Assembly: GCA_000432735.1 (NCBI GenBank) | Contig: FR887839.1 | Location: 105,447-132,873, forward strand | Reading direction: 5' to 3' | DNA from: Bacteroides sp. CAG:443 | GTDB lineage: Bacteria; Bacteroidota; Bacteroidia; Bacteroidales; Bacteroidaceae | DNA length: 27,427 bases | Shown here: piece by piece, positions 15,450 through 23,013 of the stretch | Layout of the letters: each line of letters begins with the position of its first letter | Position numbering within the stretch: the stretch's first letter is position 1 | Program-made: the position numbers and the translations under genes | Notes under the pieces: generated by a model | What the model was told of the DNA's origin: nothing | The model's database searches: none | The model's input: only the letters and a program-made list of their open reading frames with translations

Positions 15450-16589
15450 ATGATAATACAAGGTCCTGAAATATATTATGCGGCATCCTGCCTGATACTG
15501 GTCGTTACGTCACTGTTTTGTGCGTTGGTGCGTTATTTCCACATGTGCCGTCCGTTTGACGAGGAAGAAACCTATTTTTATCCGGCCCGCAAGCTCATCA
15601 CAATTATCTATGCCTGTTTTGCCTTGCCTGTGGTATGGCTTTTCCGCATGGACAGCCCGGACGCATACTTCTTTATGCGTGTTTTTCTTATGCTGCTGTT
15701 GCCCGGTGCGGGCGTGTTGTCGTTCCGCCGGTTTTTCTTCAGCAAGACAAGACACCGCAGACTGATATTTGTATTGTCCGGTATCATTCCTCTTGTCATT
15801 ATACTGGTCTGTTGGATATACGGCTGGATTGGTGGAGATACCCTCTACCGCCATCGTGATATGCTTCTTCTCCTTATCGGAGGATATTCCCTGCTGCTTA
15901 CAGCCATGCTGTTGCATACCACAAGCTGGCTGTTGCGCCAGATTCGCCTACACATGCAGGAAGAATATTCCAACAGTGAAGATTTTCCGGTACGTTTTGC
16001 CGGTTTTGTCGTATTCATGCCGGTGCTGTATCTGGGAGCCGCATGGTGGCTGTTTTTTACAGGCGACCATAATTATAACATGTGGTTCCAGCTGGTCATT
16101 TCTGTCATGCACATCGTACTTTTGATACGGATATTGCATCCGCAACGGAAAGAATACAGGGAAGTGGTGGAAGAAGCGGAAGAACTCATAGCGGAAAAAA
16201 TAGAAACGGTACTGTCCGACCGGGGAAGCGGCAGCAGCCTGCTGTCTGTTGATGCCAAGGATGAACTGGAAGCGAAAATACGGGCAGCATTGACCGAGGA
16301 CAGGCTTTACCTGAATCCGAACCTGAAAATCGGCGAACTGGCAGATGCGGTAAAGAGCAACCGGAAATATGTATCCATTGTCATGAAAGAACGTTTCGGT
16401 TCCTTTTATAAGGAACTGAACCGGCTCAGGATTGAGGCCGCTGTCCGATACCGGGAAGAACACCCTTCGGCAAGCCGTGAAGAAATTGCTACACATTGCG
16501 GTTTTTCCAATGTAAGGACTTACAGCCGAAACCTGAAATCCGGGATGCAGGACAAGAACACAGAAGGACAATTTAAGGAAATTCCCTGA
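15450..16589 (+). CDS. Membrane-anchored AraC-like regulator
   Basis: A 379-residue protein with an N-terminal membrane domain and a C-terminal DNA-binding domain. Hydrophobic segments at about residues 8-27, 47-65, 75-92, 105-130, 138-158, 187-205 and 212-228 suggest six or seven transmembrane helices. A Glu-rich helix (EVVEEAEELIAEKIETVLS, about 236-255) links to an AraC-type HTH: LKIGELADAVKSNRKYVSIVMKER at about 294-318, then FGSFYKELNRLRIEAAV; a second HTH (SREEIATHCGFSNVRTYSRNL) is present. Family members sense cell-envelope or quorum-like signals and switch a neighbouring operon. The likely target is the promoter at 16673, preceded by TTGTCC direct repeats immediately after this gene. 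Confidence 0.85.
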   Translation: MIIQGPEIYYAASCLILVVTSLFCALVRYFHMCRPFDEEETYFYPARKLITIIYACFALPVVWLFRMDSPDAYFFMRVFLMLLLPGAGVLSFRRFFFSKTRHRRLIFVLSGIIPLVIILVCWIYGWIGGDTLYRHRDMLLLLIGGYSLLLTAMLLHTTSWLLRQIRLHMQEEYSNSEDFPVRFAGFVVFMPVLYLGAAWWLFFTGDHNYNMWFQLVISVMHIVLLIRILHPQRKEYREVVEEAEELIAEKIETVLSDRGSGSSLLSVDAKDELEAKIRAALTEDRLYLNPNLKIGELADAVKSNRKYVSIVMKERFGSFYKELNRLRIEAAVRYREEHPSASREEIATHCGFSNVRTYSRNLKSGMQDKNTEGQFKEIP

Positions 16590-16590
16590 A

Positions 16591-16649
16591 TTGTCCCTCA
16601 TTATGAGCATTTTTCCTTGAATTGTCCTTCAAATTTTCTAAGATTGTCC
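16591..16649 (+). repeat. TTGTCC direct repeats (candidate activator sites)
   Basis: TTGTCC occurs at 16591, 16622 and 16644, in the longer forms GAATTGTCCCTCA, GAATTGTCCTTCA and AGATTGTCCTCTCA. The spacings of 31 and 22 bases are close to three and two helix turns. A fourth, inverted copy (GGACAATTTAAGG) is at 16567-16579 inside the end of the regulator gene. They sit just upstream of the -7 box at 16673, where a -33 box is missing. AraC-type activators commonly use direct repeats about 21 bases apart. Confidence 0.5.
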
Positions 16650-16672
16650 TCTCACTTTCCGTTAAAATCCGC

Positions 16673-16680
16673 TAACTTTG
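16673..16680 (+). promoter_or_regulatory. -7 box of the lipoprotein operon
   Basis: TAACTTTG is a perfect Bacteroides -7 box with no -33 TTTG, fitting an activated promoter. It lies within the inverted repeat CCGCT (16669-16673) / AGCGG (16683-16687). A second perfect -7 box, TAAATTTG, lies at 16814-16821. Confidence 0.55.
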
Positions 16681-16687
16681 CAAGCGG

Positions 16688-16989
16688 AATTTAATAATTG
16701 AATGACAATGTATTTTGATTTACAGCACATTTCAGGAAATATGGCAATCTGTTCAGGCAACATTCCGTTGTCCGCTGCATCGTGCATATACCTGTATTCA
16801 AAAAAGTGTCTTGTAAATTTGGATATGTGTGAGATTTGTGTAAACACACACATTGCGACCGGCGTATCTTCGCGCGTTAATATACTTATTATCATCAATA
16901 CATGCAAGGGTGGAAACTCCTTTTTACGGGAGCTTTCCGCCCTTTTCCGTATTCGTATGCCCCGTTTAACCCATTAAAACAAAAGTCGT
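16688..16989 (+). other. Long structured leader, non-coding
   Basis: About 300 bases precede the first small gene. A hairpin AAGGGTGGAAACTCC (16906-16920) with GGAGCTTTCCGCCCTT (16929-16944) and a short T run looks like a terminator or attenuator; GTGTG/CACAC pairing lies near 16826-16850. A 91-codon frame from 16702 is present, but its composition and lack of neighbours make it unlikely to be a gene. Confidence 0.45.
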
Positions 16990-17127
16990 ATGAATACCGA
17001 AATAACCATTATAGCAAGTATATTCCTGTTGCTGGGCGGACTGGCAGCGTTTCCGTTTACGCTCGATTACAGCAATACTTCATGGATGCCCCGTTGGATA
17101 ATAGACAAATTGACGTATATTAATTAA
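16990..17127 (+). CDS. 45-aa small membrane protein
   Basis: A 45-residue peptide with one hydrophobic helix near the N-terminus (ITIIASIFLLLGGLAAFPF, residues 5-23) and a short polar tail ending WIIDKLTYIN. The ATG is preceded by AT-rich sequence. It begins a tight run of small genes: 17 bases separate it from the first YEAPxCE peptide. I do not recognise a family. It could be a membrane partner of the regulator or of the secreted peptides, but nothing in the sequence decides this. Confidence 0.55.
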   Translation: MNTEITIIASIFLLLGGLAAFPFTLDYSNTSWMPRWIIDKLTYIN

Positions 17128-17144
17128 CCATAATAAATAAAAAA

Positions 17145-17294
17145 ATGCAAGACAATAAAAAAACAACAAGCCTTGAGAGCTACGAAGCTCCCAAATGTGA
17201 GATTATTGAAATACAGAATGAAGGCGTGCTGTGCGGCAGCGATTACAGTGCCACACACCGTGGTTTTGAAGACAGCGACGAAGTGATTTGGTAA
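17145..17294 (+). CDS. Short YEAPxCE peptide 1 (49 aa)
   Basis: A 49-residue peptide with a basic N-terminus, the block YEAPKCEIIEIQNEGVLCGS (13-32) and an acidic, aromatic end (GFEDSDEVIW). It has no signal peptide or membrane helix. It is clearly related to the 41-residue peptide at 18860-18985: both have YEAPxCE, E/Q-G-x-C-x-S, a Tyr, GFED and a final Trp. Two conserved cysteines lie 13 residues apart. The gene is 23 bases upstream of the lipoprotein gene. Similar short peptides occur beside fimbrillin-type genes in Bacteroidales as far as I recall, with no known function; a secreted or modified peptide is one possibility. Confidence 0.75.
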   Translation: MQDNKKTTSLESYEAPKCEIIEIQNEGVLCGSDYSATHRGFEDSDEVIW

Positions 17295-17317
17295 ATTCTG
17301 AACAAATAAATATAACA

Positions 17318-18838
17318 ATGAAAGCAAAAAACATGACCATCGCCGCACTGGCCCTGCTGTTGGCAGCCTGCGGCAACGAAGAAATCATTGAGAACAACGA
17401 AAGCGGCAGCACGGGGAAGGTACACATGACCTTCACCGCCGGAATGCCGCAGACACGTACCTCGCTGGGCGAGGACGGCCATGCCGTCAACTGGACGCAG
17501 GGCGACCTGGTAGCCATCTACGACGGAACGGAAACCATCTGCAAGTTTGAAGCATCCGAAGTCAGCGGCAGCACCGCCACCCTGGAAGGCGAGGCCAAAG
17601 TGACCGATACCTACACCGCCTTCTATCCCTACACCGACGACGGGACGCTGACCCTCGACAACACTGCCATCACCTTCACCCTGCCCGCCACGCAGACAGC
17701 CACGGCAGGCGGCTTTGCCGAAGGGCTGAACCCCTCGTGGGCACAGGCGACGGACGGCAGCAAAAATCTGACGTTCCGGAACCTCTGCGCCCTGGCCAAG
17801 TTCACCGTGGACGCAGACGGTGTGACGGAAGTTACCCTGACCGCCAACCAAGAAAGCGACGCACTGGCAGGCGGGCTGACCTACACCATCGCCGACGGCA
17901 CGCTGACCGCCACGGGAAGCGCTTCCCGGTCGGTAACGCTGACGGGAACCTTCACGAGAGGCGAGGAGTACTACTTCGTCGTGGCTCCCGGCACGCTGAC
18001 GGGCGGCATTACCCTGAACTATATGGGTGAAGGCGGCAAGACATACGTCAAGACCACCACAAAACAGGTGACCTTCACCGCCGGAAGGATTACCAACCTG
18101 GGCGTACTGGATATCGCCAATTTCACCGAGGCCCTCAATGCGGCGTTTGCCAATGCCGTGGAAGAATTCAACCCAAATATCGGCTGGAGGGCGAACCCCG
18201 ATGGCACCGTATCCCTGGATGAGTATAACCGAATGCAAATAATAATGAATGGGGGAACTTTCTTGTTTTTGCAAAATAAAAACATTACCAGCCTTGCCGG
18301 CATTGAGTACTTCACCGATCTGGAGACTTTGGATTGCATAGGTAATCAATTGACTACCCTTGATGTAACCAAGCTGACCAGTCTGAAGGTTTTGGCGTGC
18401 AGCGATAATCAACTGACTACCCTTGATGTAACCAAGCTGACCAATCTGACGACTTTGATTTGCGCCGGTAATCAACTGACTGCCCTTGATGTAACCAAGC
18501 TGACCAATCTGACGGATTTGGAGTGCAACGGTAATCAACTTGGCTCGTTGGATGTCAGTACTTTGAAAGAGCTTAAAATTTTGTGGTGTCATGGCAACAA
18601 GATGACGGCTCTCGATATAACCAATAAGGCATATTTGGGGGATTTGAAGTGCGGGAACCAGCAAGATAATCAGCAACTGACCCTGACATTGTGGGACACC
18701 AAGAAGGAGTTTTGGGACAGGATGTTAAACATGTATTCAGATGAAAACAGCAATGTCACAACCATTGTTATAGAGGCTCCTGTCAATGCCGATCACGACG
18801 GCTACGAAGATGACGGCGGAGAACCCGTATTGCAGTAA
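17318..18838 (+). CDS. Fimbrillin-like lipoprotein with C-terminal leucine-rich repeats
   Basis: A 506-residue exported lipoprotein. The signal peptide ends in the lipobox LAAC with the lipidated Cys18, followed by acidic residues, so it is probably on the outer surface. Residues about 30-285 resemble the fimbrillin/Mfa-like fold of Bacteroidales (VHMTFTAGMPQTRTSLGEDG, YTAFYPYTDDG, FRNLCALAKFTV, YYFVVAPGTLTGG). From about 325 to 450 there are five 21-residue leucine-rich repeats of the form LxxLxCxGNQLTTLDVTKLT. The C-terminus is acidic (HDGYEDDGGEP). I start at the ATG at 17318 because it gives a proper signal peptide. It is probably an adhesin or binding protein. It lies between two related short peptide genes. 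Confidence 0.85.
   Translation: MKAKNMTIAALALLLAACGNEEIIENNESGSTGKVHMTFTAGMPQTRTSLGEDGHAVNWTQGDLVAIYDGTETICKFEASEVSGSTATLEGEAKVTDTYTAFYPYTDDGTLTLDNTAITFTLPATQTATAGGFAEGLNPSWAQATDGSKNLTFRNLCALAKFTVDADGVTEVTLTANQESDALAGGLTYTIADGTLTATGSASRSVTLTGTFTRGEEYYFVVAPGTLTGGITLNYMGEGGKTYVKTTTKQVTFTAGRITNLGVLDIANFTEALNAAFANAVEEFNPNIGWRANPDGTVSLDEYNRMQIIMNGGTFLFLQNKNITSLAGIEYFTDLETLDCIGNQLTTLDVTKLTSLKVLACSDNQLTTLDVTKLTNLTTLICAGNQLTALDVTKLTNLTDLECNGNQLGSLDVSTLKELKILWCHGNKMTALDITNKAYLGDLKCGNQQDNQQLTLTLWDTKKEFWDRMLNMYSDENSNVTTIVIEAPVNADHDGYEDDGGEPVLQ
18329..18643 (+). repeat. Five tandem 63-bp repeats encoding LRR units
   Basis: Units begin at 18329, 18392, 18455, 18518 and 18581. The first three are nearly identical in DNA (shared core ACTACCCTTGATGTAACCAA, with one change in unit 3) and the last two have diverged. 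Such repeats can expand or contract, changing the length of the surface domain. Confidence 0.85.
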
Positions 18839-18859
18839 AAACAAATTGTCAACAAGTAT

Positions 18860-18985
18860 ATGGAAACGACAAAAGAGCGCTATGAAGCGCCGCTCTGCGA
18901 GGTGTTGCAGATGGATGTCGAGCAGGGATTCTGCGCGAGCGGCTATCACGACGGATTCGAGGACGGCGAAACGGTCGACTGGTAA
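18860..18985 (+). CDS. Short YEAPxCE peptide 2 (41 aa)
   Basis: A 41-residue peptide, paralogue of the one at 17145-17294. It reads METTKERYEAPLCEVLQMDV, then EQGFCASGYHDGFEDGETVDW. The conserved positions are Tyr-Glu-Ala-Pro-x-Cys-Glu, the second Cys followed by x-Ser, GFED and the terminal Trp. It starts 21 bases after the lipoprotein stop and ends the cargo operon, before the long leader of rteA. It is too acidic and too short for a folded enzyme. Pairing with peptide 1 on the other side of the lipoprotein gene suggests a duplication or a two-peptide role; both are inference. Confidence 0.72.
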   Translation: METTKERYEAPLCEVLQMDVEQGFCASGYHDGFEDGETVDW

Positions 18986-19278
18986 GGGGCCGCTGACGCA
19001 ACCCCCTGTCTTTCTGTTGTATTGTCCCGCACCCGATGCAACGGACCACGGAGGAGCATTCCGAACCCGAAGCGGAATCCCTCCCAAGCCTCTGCTGTAA
19101 GGGTATAGCACGGAAAAGGGCAATGCCCCGAAATACGAAAGGACATCAAACAGGAACTCCCGTTCCGGGCGGGAGCATTTGTGCCCGGCAACATCATACA
19201 GACACCGCAGCCCGCTACCGCAAGGTAAGCGGGCTGCATTTTCATAGGAGAAATTACAAATAAAATGAGGTAAACCGC
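18986..19278 (+). promoter_or_regulatory. Structured leader before rteA
   Basis: About 290 GC-rich bases without a gene. Hairpins seen are GGAGG..ATTCCG (19050-19063) with CGGAAT..CCTCC (19073-19084); CTCCCG (19157-19162) with CGGGAG (19170-19175), which competes with a CCGGGC/GCCCGG pair; and a strong stem at 19207-19237. A three-codon frame ATG AGG TAA lies at about 19264, just before the rteA ATG. The layout suggests transcriptional or translational attenuation of rteA-rteB. I see no clear promoter. Confidence 0.5.
19207..19243 (+). terminator. Terminator or attenuator stem before rteA
   Basis: GCAGCCCGCTACC (19207-19219) pairs with GGTAAGCGGGCTGC (19224-19237), with one bulged base and a GCAA tetraloop, followed by ATTTTC. 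It could end the peptide/lipoprotein operon or act as an attenuator for rteA, whose ATG is 35 bases further on. Confidence 0.7.
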
Positions 19279-21627
19279 ATGAAACAGAAAACAATAGCAA
19301 CCAGGCACCTGCGCACCAAAATAGCGGCGGGATATGTGCTGATACTATTCGTCATTTTCGGCATCGTCTATATTTGGCTCAACGAACAGCACAGACGACA
19401 GGAATTAGAGATTACAAGCCAAAAGATAAGATGTTTACGCAAGGACATACACGAGGTATATGTTAAAATGGTGGATTTATCCCTTATTGGTGAGACCGTG
19501 CTGGACTGGAATGAGGAAGATATGAATATATACCATAAGAAGCGTCTGGAGGTGGACAGTCTGCTCAGCCTGTTCAAGTCCAGCTATCGCAGCGAACGTA
19601 TAGACAGCGTCTGCCGGCTGCTGGCTGAAAAGGAAAATCTGCTGAATAAAATCATGCTGGTACTCAACGAACAGGAAGAAATAAAAGACAAAATAGCCCG
19701 ACGGGTTCCAGTAATAGCCCGCAAGAGTTCGCAGGAAGAGCCCCCAAAAAGAAAACGGACAGGTTTCTTAGGACTGTTCGGAAAAAAGGAAGAAGCGAAA
19801 CCGACTGTTACGACTTCCATGCTCAATACGCTGAACAGTGACGTGATAGCCCGCCAGAAAGAACAAAGCGAGAGGTTGAGCCAATACACCGACAGCCTTT
19901 CTGTAAGAAACAGGAAACTGAACTGCCAGTTGCAAGGAATGATTAAGAAAATGGATGCGAGAATACGGACAGACCTGCAACAGCAAGAAACAGAGTTAGC
20001 CGCCATACGCAGGCAATCGTCGGTGCAAGTAGGCGGACTGACGGCAGTTGTAGCATTACTGCTGCTGCTCTCGTATTTTATCATCCACCGGAACGTGAAA
20101 CGTATTTGCCGGTACAGGAAAGAGACAAGCGAACTGATAGACAAGCTGCAAAAGACGGTGCAACAGAACAAACAACTGCTCTCTGCCCGCCAGAAAATCA
20201 TGCTGACCGTCACGCATGAACTCCGCACACCGCTGACCGCCATCAACGGTTACGGGGAACTTCTGACACAGACTGAAGATGAGGACAAAAGAATAGAATA
20301 TACCCAAAACATAAGGCAGGCAGCCGGTAGAATGACGGATATGCTGAATACCCTGCTGAACTTTTTCCGGCTTGACAGCGGGAAAGAACAGGCAAACGCT
20401 GTCCCCTTCCGCCTGAGAAACGTGGCAGAAATACTCCAGACAGAATTTGAACCGCGAGCTGAAGCCAAGGACCTGCCCCTGCACATAACAGGATGCAGCG
20501 ACGTCATTCTGATGGGCGACCGTAACCGGCTGATACAGATAGGCAACAACCTGCTGTGCAATGCCATCAAGTTTACGGAAAGCGGTACGGTCGGACTTGA
20601 CATGACTTATGATGACGGAAAGCTTGTCCTGACCGTGCAGGACACAGGTACAGGCATGAACAATGAACAGCGGGAAAAGATATTTGAACCCTTTGAGCGT
20701 CTGCCGAATGCCGCCGTCAAAGACGGTTTCGGACTGGGACTTCCGATAGTCAAGAACACAGTCACCCTGCTGGGAGGAACAGTAGATGTAGAAAGCGAGG
20801 AGGGCAAAGGCAGCCGGTTTACCGTGAAACTGCCGATGCCCCTTGCCGACAATATCATAGAGATAGAAAAGCGCAAGGCAGGAATTTCAGCCAGACGCCA
20901 TGCGGCTTTTTACTCCGTTCTGGTTCTGGACAATGATGAAATGACACTGGCCATGACCAAAGAGATGTACGGCAGCTGCAACATACGCTGCGACACATGC
21001 GCCAATACATCGGACCTGATGGAAGCCATACGGGAACGGGACTATGATTTGCTGATAACAGACTTGCGAATGCCTGAAACAAACGGATATGACGTGCTGA
21101 AACTGTTGCGCTCGTCGAATGTGGGCAACTCACAGACCATCCCGGTAATCGTCACTACGGCCTGGGGCAATTGTGATGAACAGAGCCTGCTTGAGTTCGG
21201 TTTTTCGGGCTGCCTCTTCAAGCCATTCTCATTGCCAGACCTGCTGCAAATATCCGAGAAATGTGTCGGTATAAAGGAACAGGAATACTCACCAGACTTA
21301 TCCCCCCTGCTGGCATACGGCAACAAGGAGGAAATGCTGGATACACTGACCCAAGCTACGGAAAAAGAAATGCAGGGAGTGAAACAGGCCGGCATGATGA
21401 AAGACCTCAAGGCTCTGGACGAATGGGTACACCATCTGCGCAGCTCATGGAGCGTGATCCGGGCTGACAAGCCACTTTGGAAACTGCACGGGCTGTTACA
21501 CAAGGAAGGCGGCAGTACGGAAGATGAAATCAGCCGGGCTGTCGATGCGGTTGTCCGCATGGGGCAAAGTATCATAGAACAGGCAAAAAAAGAAAGGAGG
21601 ATACAGGATGAAGGTTTTTGTGGTTGA
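19279..21627 (+). CDS. rteA: Hybrid sensor histidine kinase RteA
   Basis: A 782-residue membrane kinase that starts the regulatory cascade. A transmembrane segment at about 15-32 and a second at about 250-272 enclose a coiled-coil-rich sensor region. The HisKA H-box THELRTPLTAINGYGELL carries His313. The ATPase domain shows the N-box NNLLCNAIKF, DTGTGM and GFGLGLPIVKN. A receiver domain has Asp595 in LLITDLRMPETNGYDVL, and the C-terminus has an HPt-like HHLRSSW (His718). The kinase-receiver-HPt order fits CTnDOT RteA. Its end overlaps the rteB start by 20 bases, so the pair is translationally coupled. In CTnDOT tetQ lies upstream; here a lipoprotein/peptide operon is upstream instead, so the input signal is uncertain. 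Confidence 0.9.
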   Translation: MKQKTIATRHLRTKIAAGYVLILFVIFGIVYIWLNEQHRRQELEITSQKIRCLRKDIHEVYVKMVDLSLIGETVLDWNEEDMNIYHKKRLEVDSLLSLFKSSYRSERIDSVCRLLAEKENLLNKIMLVLNEQEEIKDKIARRVPVIARKSSQEEPPKRKRTGFLGLFGKKEEAKPTVTTSMLNTLNSDVIARQKEQSERLSQYTDSLSVRNRKLNCQLQGMIKKMDARIRTDLQQQETELAAIRRQSSVQVGGLTAVVALLLLLSYFIIHRNVKRICRYRKETSELIDKLQKTVQQNKQLLSARQKIMLTVTHELRTPLTAINGYGELLTQTEDEDKRIEYTQNIRQAAGRMTDMLNTLLNFFRLDSGKEQANAVPFRLRNVAEILQTEFEPRAEAKDLPLHITGCSDVILMGDRNRLIQIGNNLLCNAIKFTESGTVGLDMTYDDGKLVLTVQDTGTGMNNEQREKIFEPFERLPNAAVKDGFGLGLPIVKNTVTLLGGTVDVESEEGKGSRFTVKLPMPLADNIIEIEKRKAGISARRHAAFYSVLVLDNDEMTLAMTKEMYGSCNIRCDTCANTSDLMEAIRERDYDLLITDLRMPETNGYDVLKLLRSSNVGNSQTIPVIVTTAWGNCDEQSLLEFGFSGCLFKPFSLPDLLQISEKCVGIKEQEYSPDLSPLLAYGNKEEMLDTLTQATEKEMQGVKQAGMMKDLKALDEWVHHLRSSWSVIRADKPLWKLHGLLHKEGGSTEDEISRAVDAVVRMGQSIIEQAKKERRIQDEGFCG

Positions 21628-22947
21628 GGACAATCCAGTCTATTGCAAATATGTATGCAACCTGCTTGCCAGAGAAGGATTTGAAACAGAAACAGCTTCA
21701 TCGCTGTCAGCCGCCCGCAAGCTGGCGGACAAGATGGAAAGTGAGGACATCATACTTGCCGACCTTCGCCTGCCCGACGGTGAATGTACCGGACTGTTGC
21801 AGTGGATGCGCAATCAAGGCAAACGGCAACGCTTCATCGTCATGACCGACTACGCCGAGGTACATACGGCAGTGGAAAGCATGAAACTCGGCTCTGAGGA
21901 CTATATCCCGAAACGGCTGATAGAAGAACGGCTGCTGCCACTTGTGCAGACCATAAGGAAAGAACAGGAACGCACACGACGTGCCCCCATATTCAGACGT
22001 ACCAGCGAGGCGTATCTTTCCGCAAAGCATCGCGCCAAGATTGTCGCACCGACCAATCTGAGTGTGATGATTCTGGGCGAGAACGGAACCGGAAAGGAGC
22101 ATTTCGCCCAGTATATCCACGAAAAAAGCAAACGGGCGGACAAGCCGTTTGTCGCAGTGGACTGCGGTTCATTGTCCCCGGCATTGGCACAGTCCGCCTT
22201 TTTCGGACATGTGAAAGGAGCATTTACCGGTGCGGATGCCAACCGCAGCGGATTTTTTCAGGAAGCGGAAGGCGGCACGCTGTTTCTGGACGAAGTGGAA
22301 AACCTCATGCCTGACACCCAACAAATGCTGTTGCGTGCCATACAGGAACGGCGGTACCGACCCGTAGGCGGCAAGGAAGACAAGACAGCCGATGGGCGCA
22401 TTATAGCAGCCACCCAAGAGGAATTGGCGATGTGCGCATTATAGCAGCCACCAACGAGGATTTGCAGAAAGCAGTATCGGAGAAGCGTTTCCGTCAAGAC
22501 CTGCTTTACCGCTTGCAGGAATATGCAGTAACTGTACCACCACTCCGGGAAAGCAGTGATGACATCATGCCTCTCTCGGAATTTTTCCGTGAACAGGCAA
22601 ATGTGGAACTGGAACGCAACGTGAAAGGATTCGACCAGTCGGCACGCAAAGCTCTGCTCACCCATTCATGGCCGGGCAACGTGCGTGAACTGCGTCTGAC
22701 GGTACAGGTTGCGGTATTGCATACGGCAGGAGATATGGTGTCTGCAAAAGATTTGGAAATAACCGGTGAACATATCTGCACTTCTTGTTCCACATTAAAA
22801 GATGAGGAACAAGAAAAAGAACGTATCCTGCACGCACTGGAACAGGCGAACGGCAACCGGAATATGGCTTCGCAGATATTGGGTATAGGTCGTACGACAT
22901 TATATCGGAAAATGATGGAATATGGACTGAAATACGGCGATAAATAG
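21608..22947 (+). pseudogene. rteB: RteB response regulator, frameshifted by a 38-bp duplication
   Basis: A sigma54-dependent type regulator that in CTnDOT activates rteC. The first frame (21608-22444, 278 codons) has the receiver with Asp52 (ILADLRLPDG), Walker A GENGTGKE (157-164), GAFTGA (204-209) and Walker B LFLDE (Asp228), then stops. The second frame, from about 22429 to 22947, continues with VRIIAATNEDLQ, FRQDLLYRL, WPGNVREL and a Fis-type HTH (ASQILGIGRTTLYRKMMEYG). The break is an imperfect 38-base tandem duplication (22391-22428 and 22429-22466); deleting one copy restores a full-length protein. A GTG at 22432 could start the C-terminal piece alone. Unless the sequence has an error, the protein lacks its HTH and half of its ATPase. 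Confidence 0.85.
22391..22466 (+). repeat. Imperfect 38-bp tandem duplication in rteB
   Basis: Copy 1 (22391-22428) and copy 2 (22429-22466) match at 33 of 38 positions. Both share GCGCATTATAGCAGCCACC. They code for GRIIAATQEEL and VRIIAATNEDL, two versions of the same conserved AAA+ segment. The length is not a multiple of three. Confidence 0.9.
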
Positions 22948-22961
22948 CTCCAAAATGAATA
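22947..22961 (+). promoter_or_regulatory. Degenerate fourth palindrome site
   Basis: This sequence matches GTTCCAAAATGGAAC (the first site upstream of rteC) at 11 of 15 positions. It lies at the rteB stop codon, about 40 bases upstream of the -7 box at 23000. Confidence 0.3.
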
Positions 22962-22999
22962 TTTCCGCTGTAAAATAATATATTATCCGCACAAATTCC

Positions 23000-23007
23000 T
23001 ATCTTTG
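23000..23007 (+). promoter_or_regulatory. -7 box for the structured RNA / DHFR-like transcript
   Basis: TATCTTTG is a perfect -7 box. No TTTG -33 is at the right spacing, so the promoter may depend on an activator. Start near 23014 is expected. Confidence 0.6.
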
Positions 23008-23013
23008 TGGAGA

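Noticed and set aside
16702..16977. Plus-strand frame of 91 codons in the leader of the surface operon
   Set aside because: Cysteine-rich, no conserved pattern, overlaps a -7 box and a terminator-like hairpin; better explained as leader.
22391..22466. Programmed ribosomal frameshift in rteB
   Set aside because: No slippery heptamer is visible at the junction, and the imperfect tandem duplication fully explains the break.
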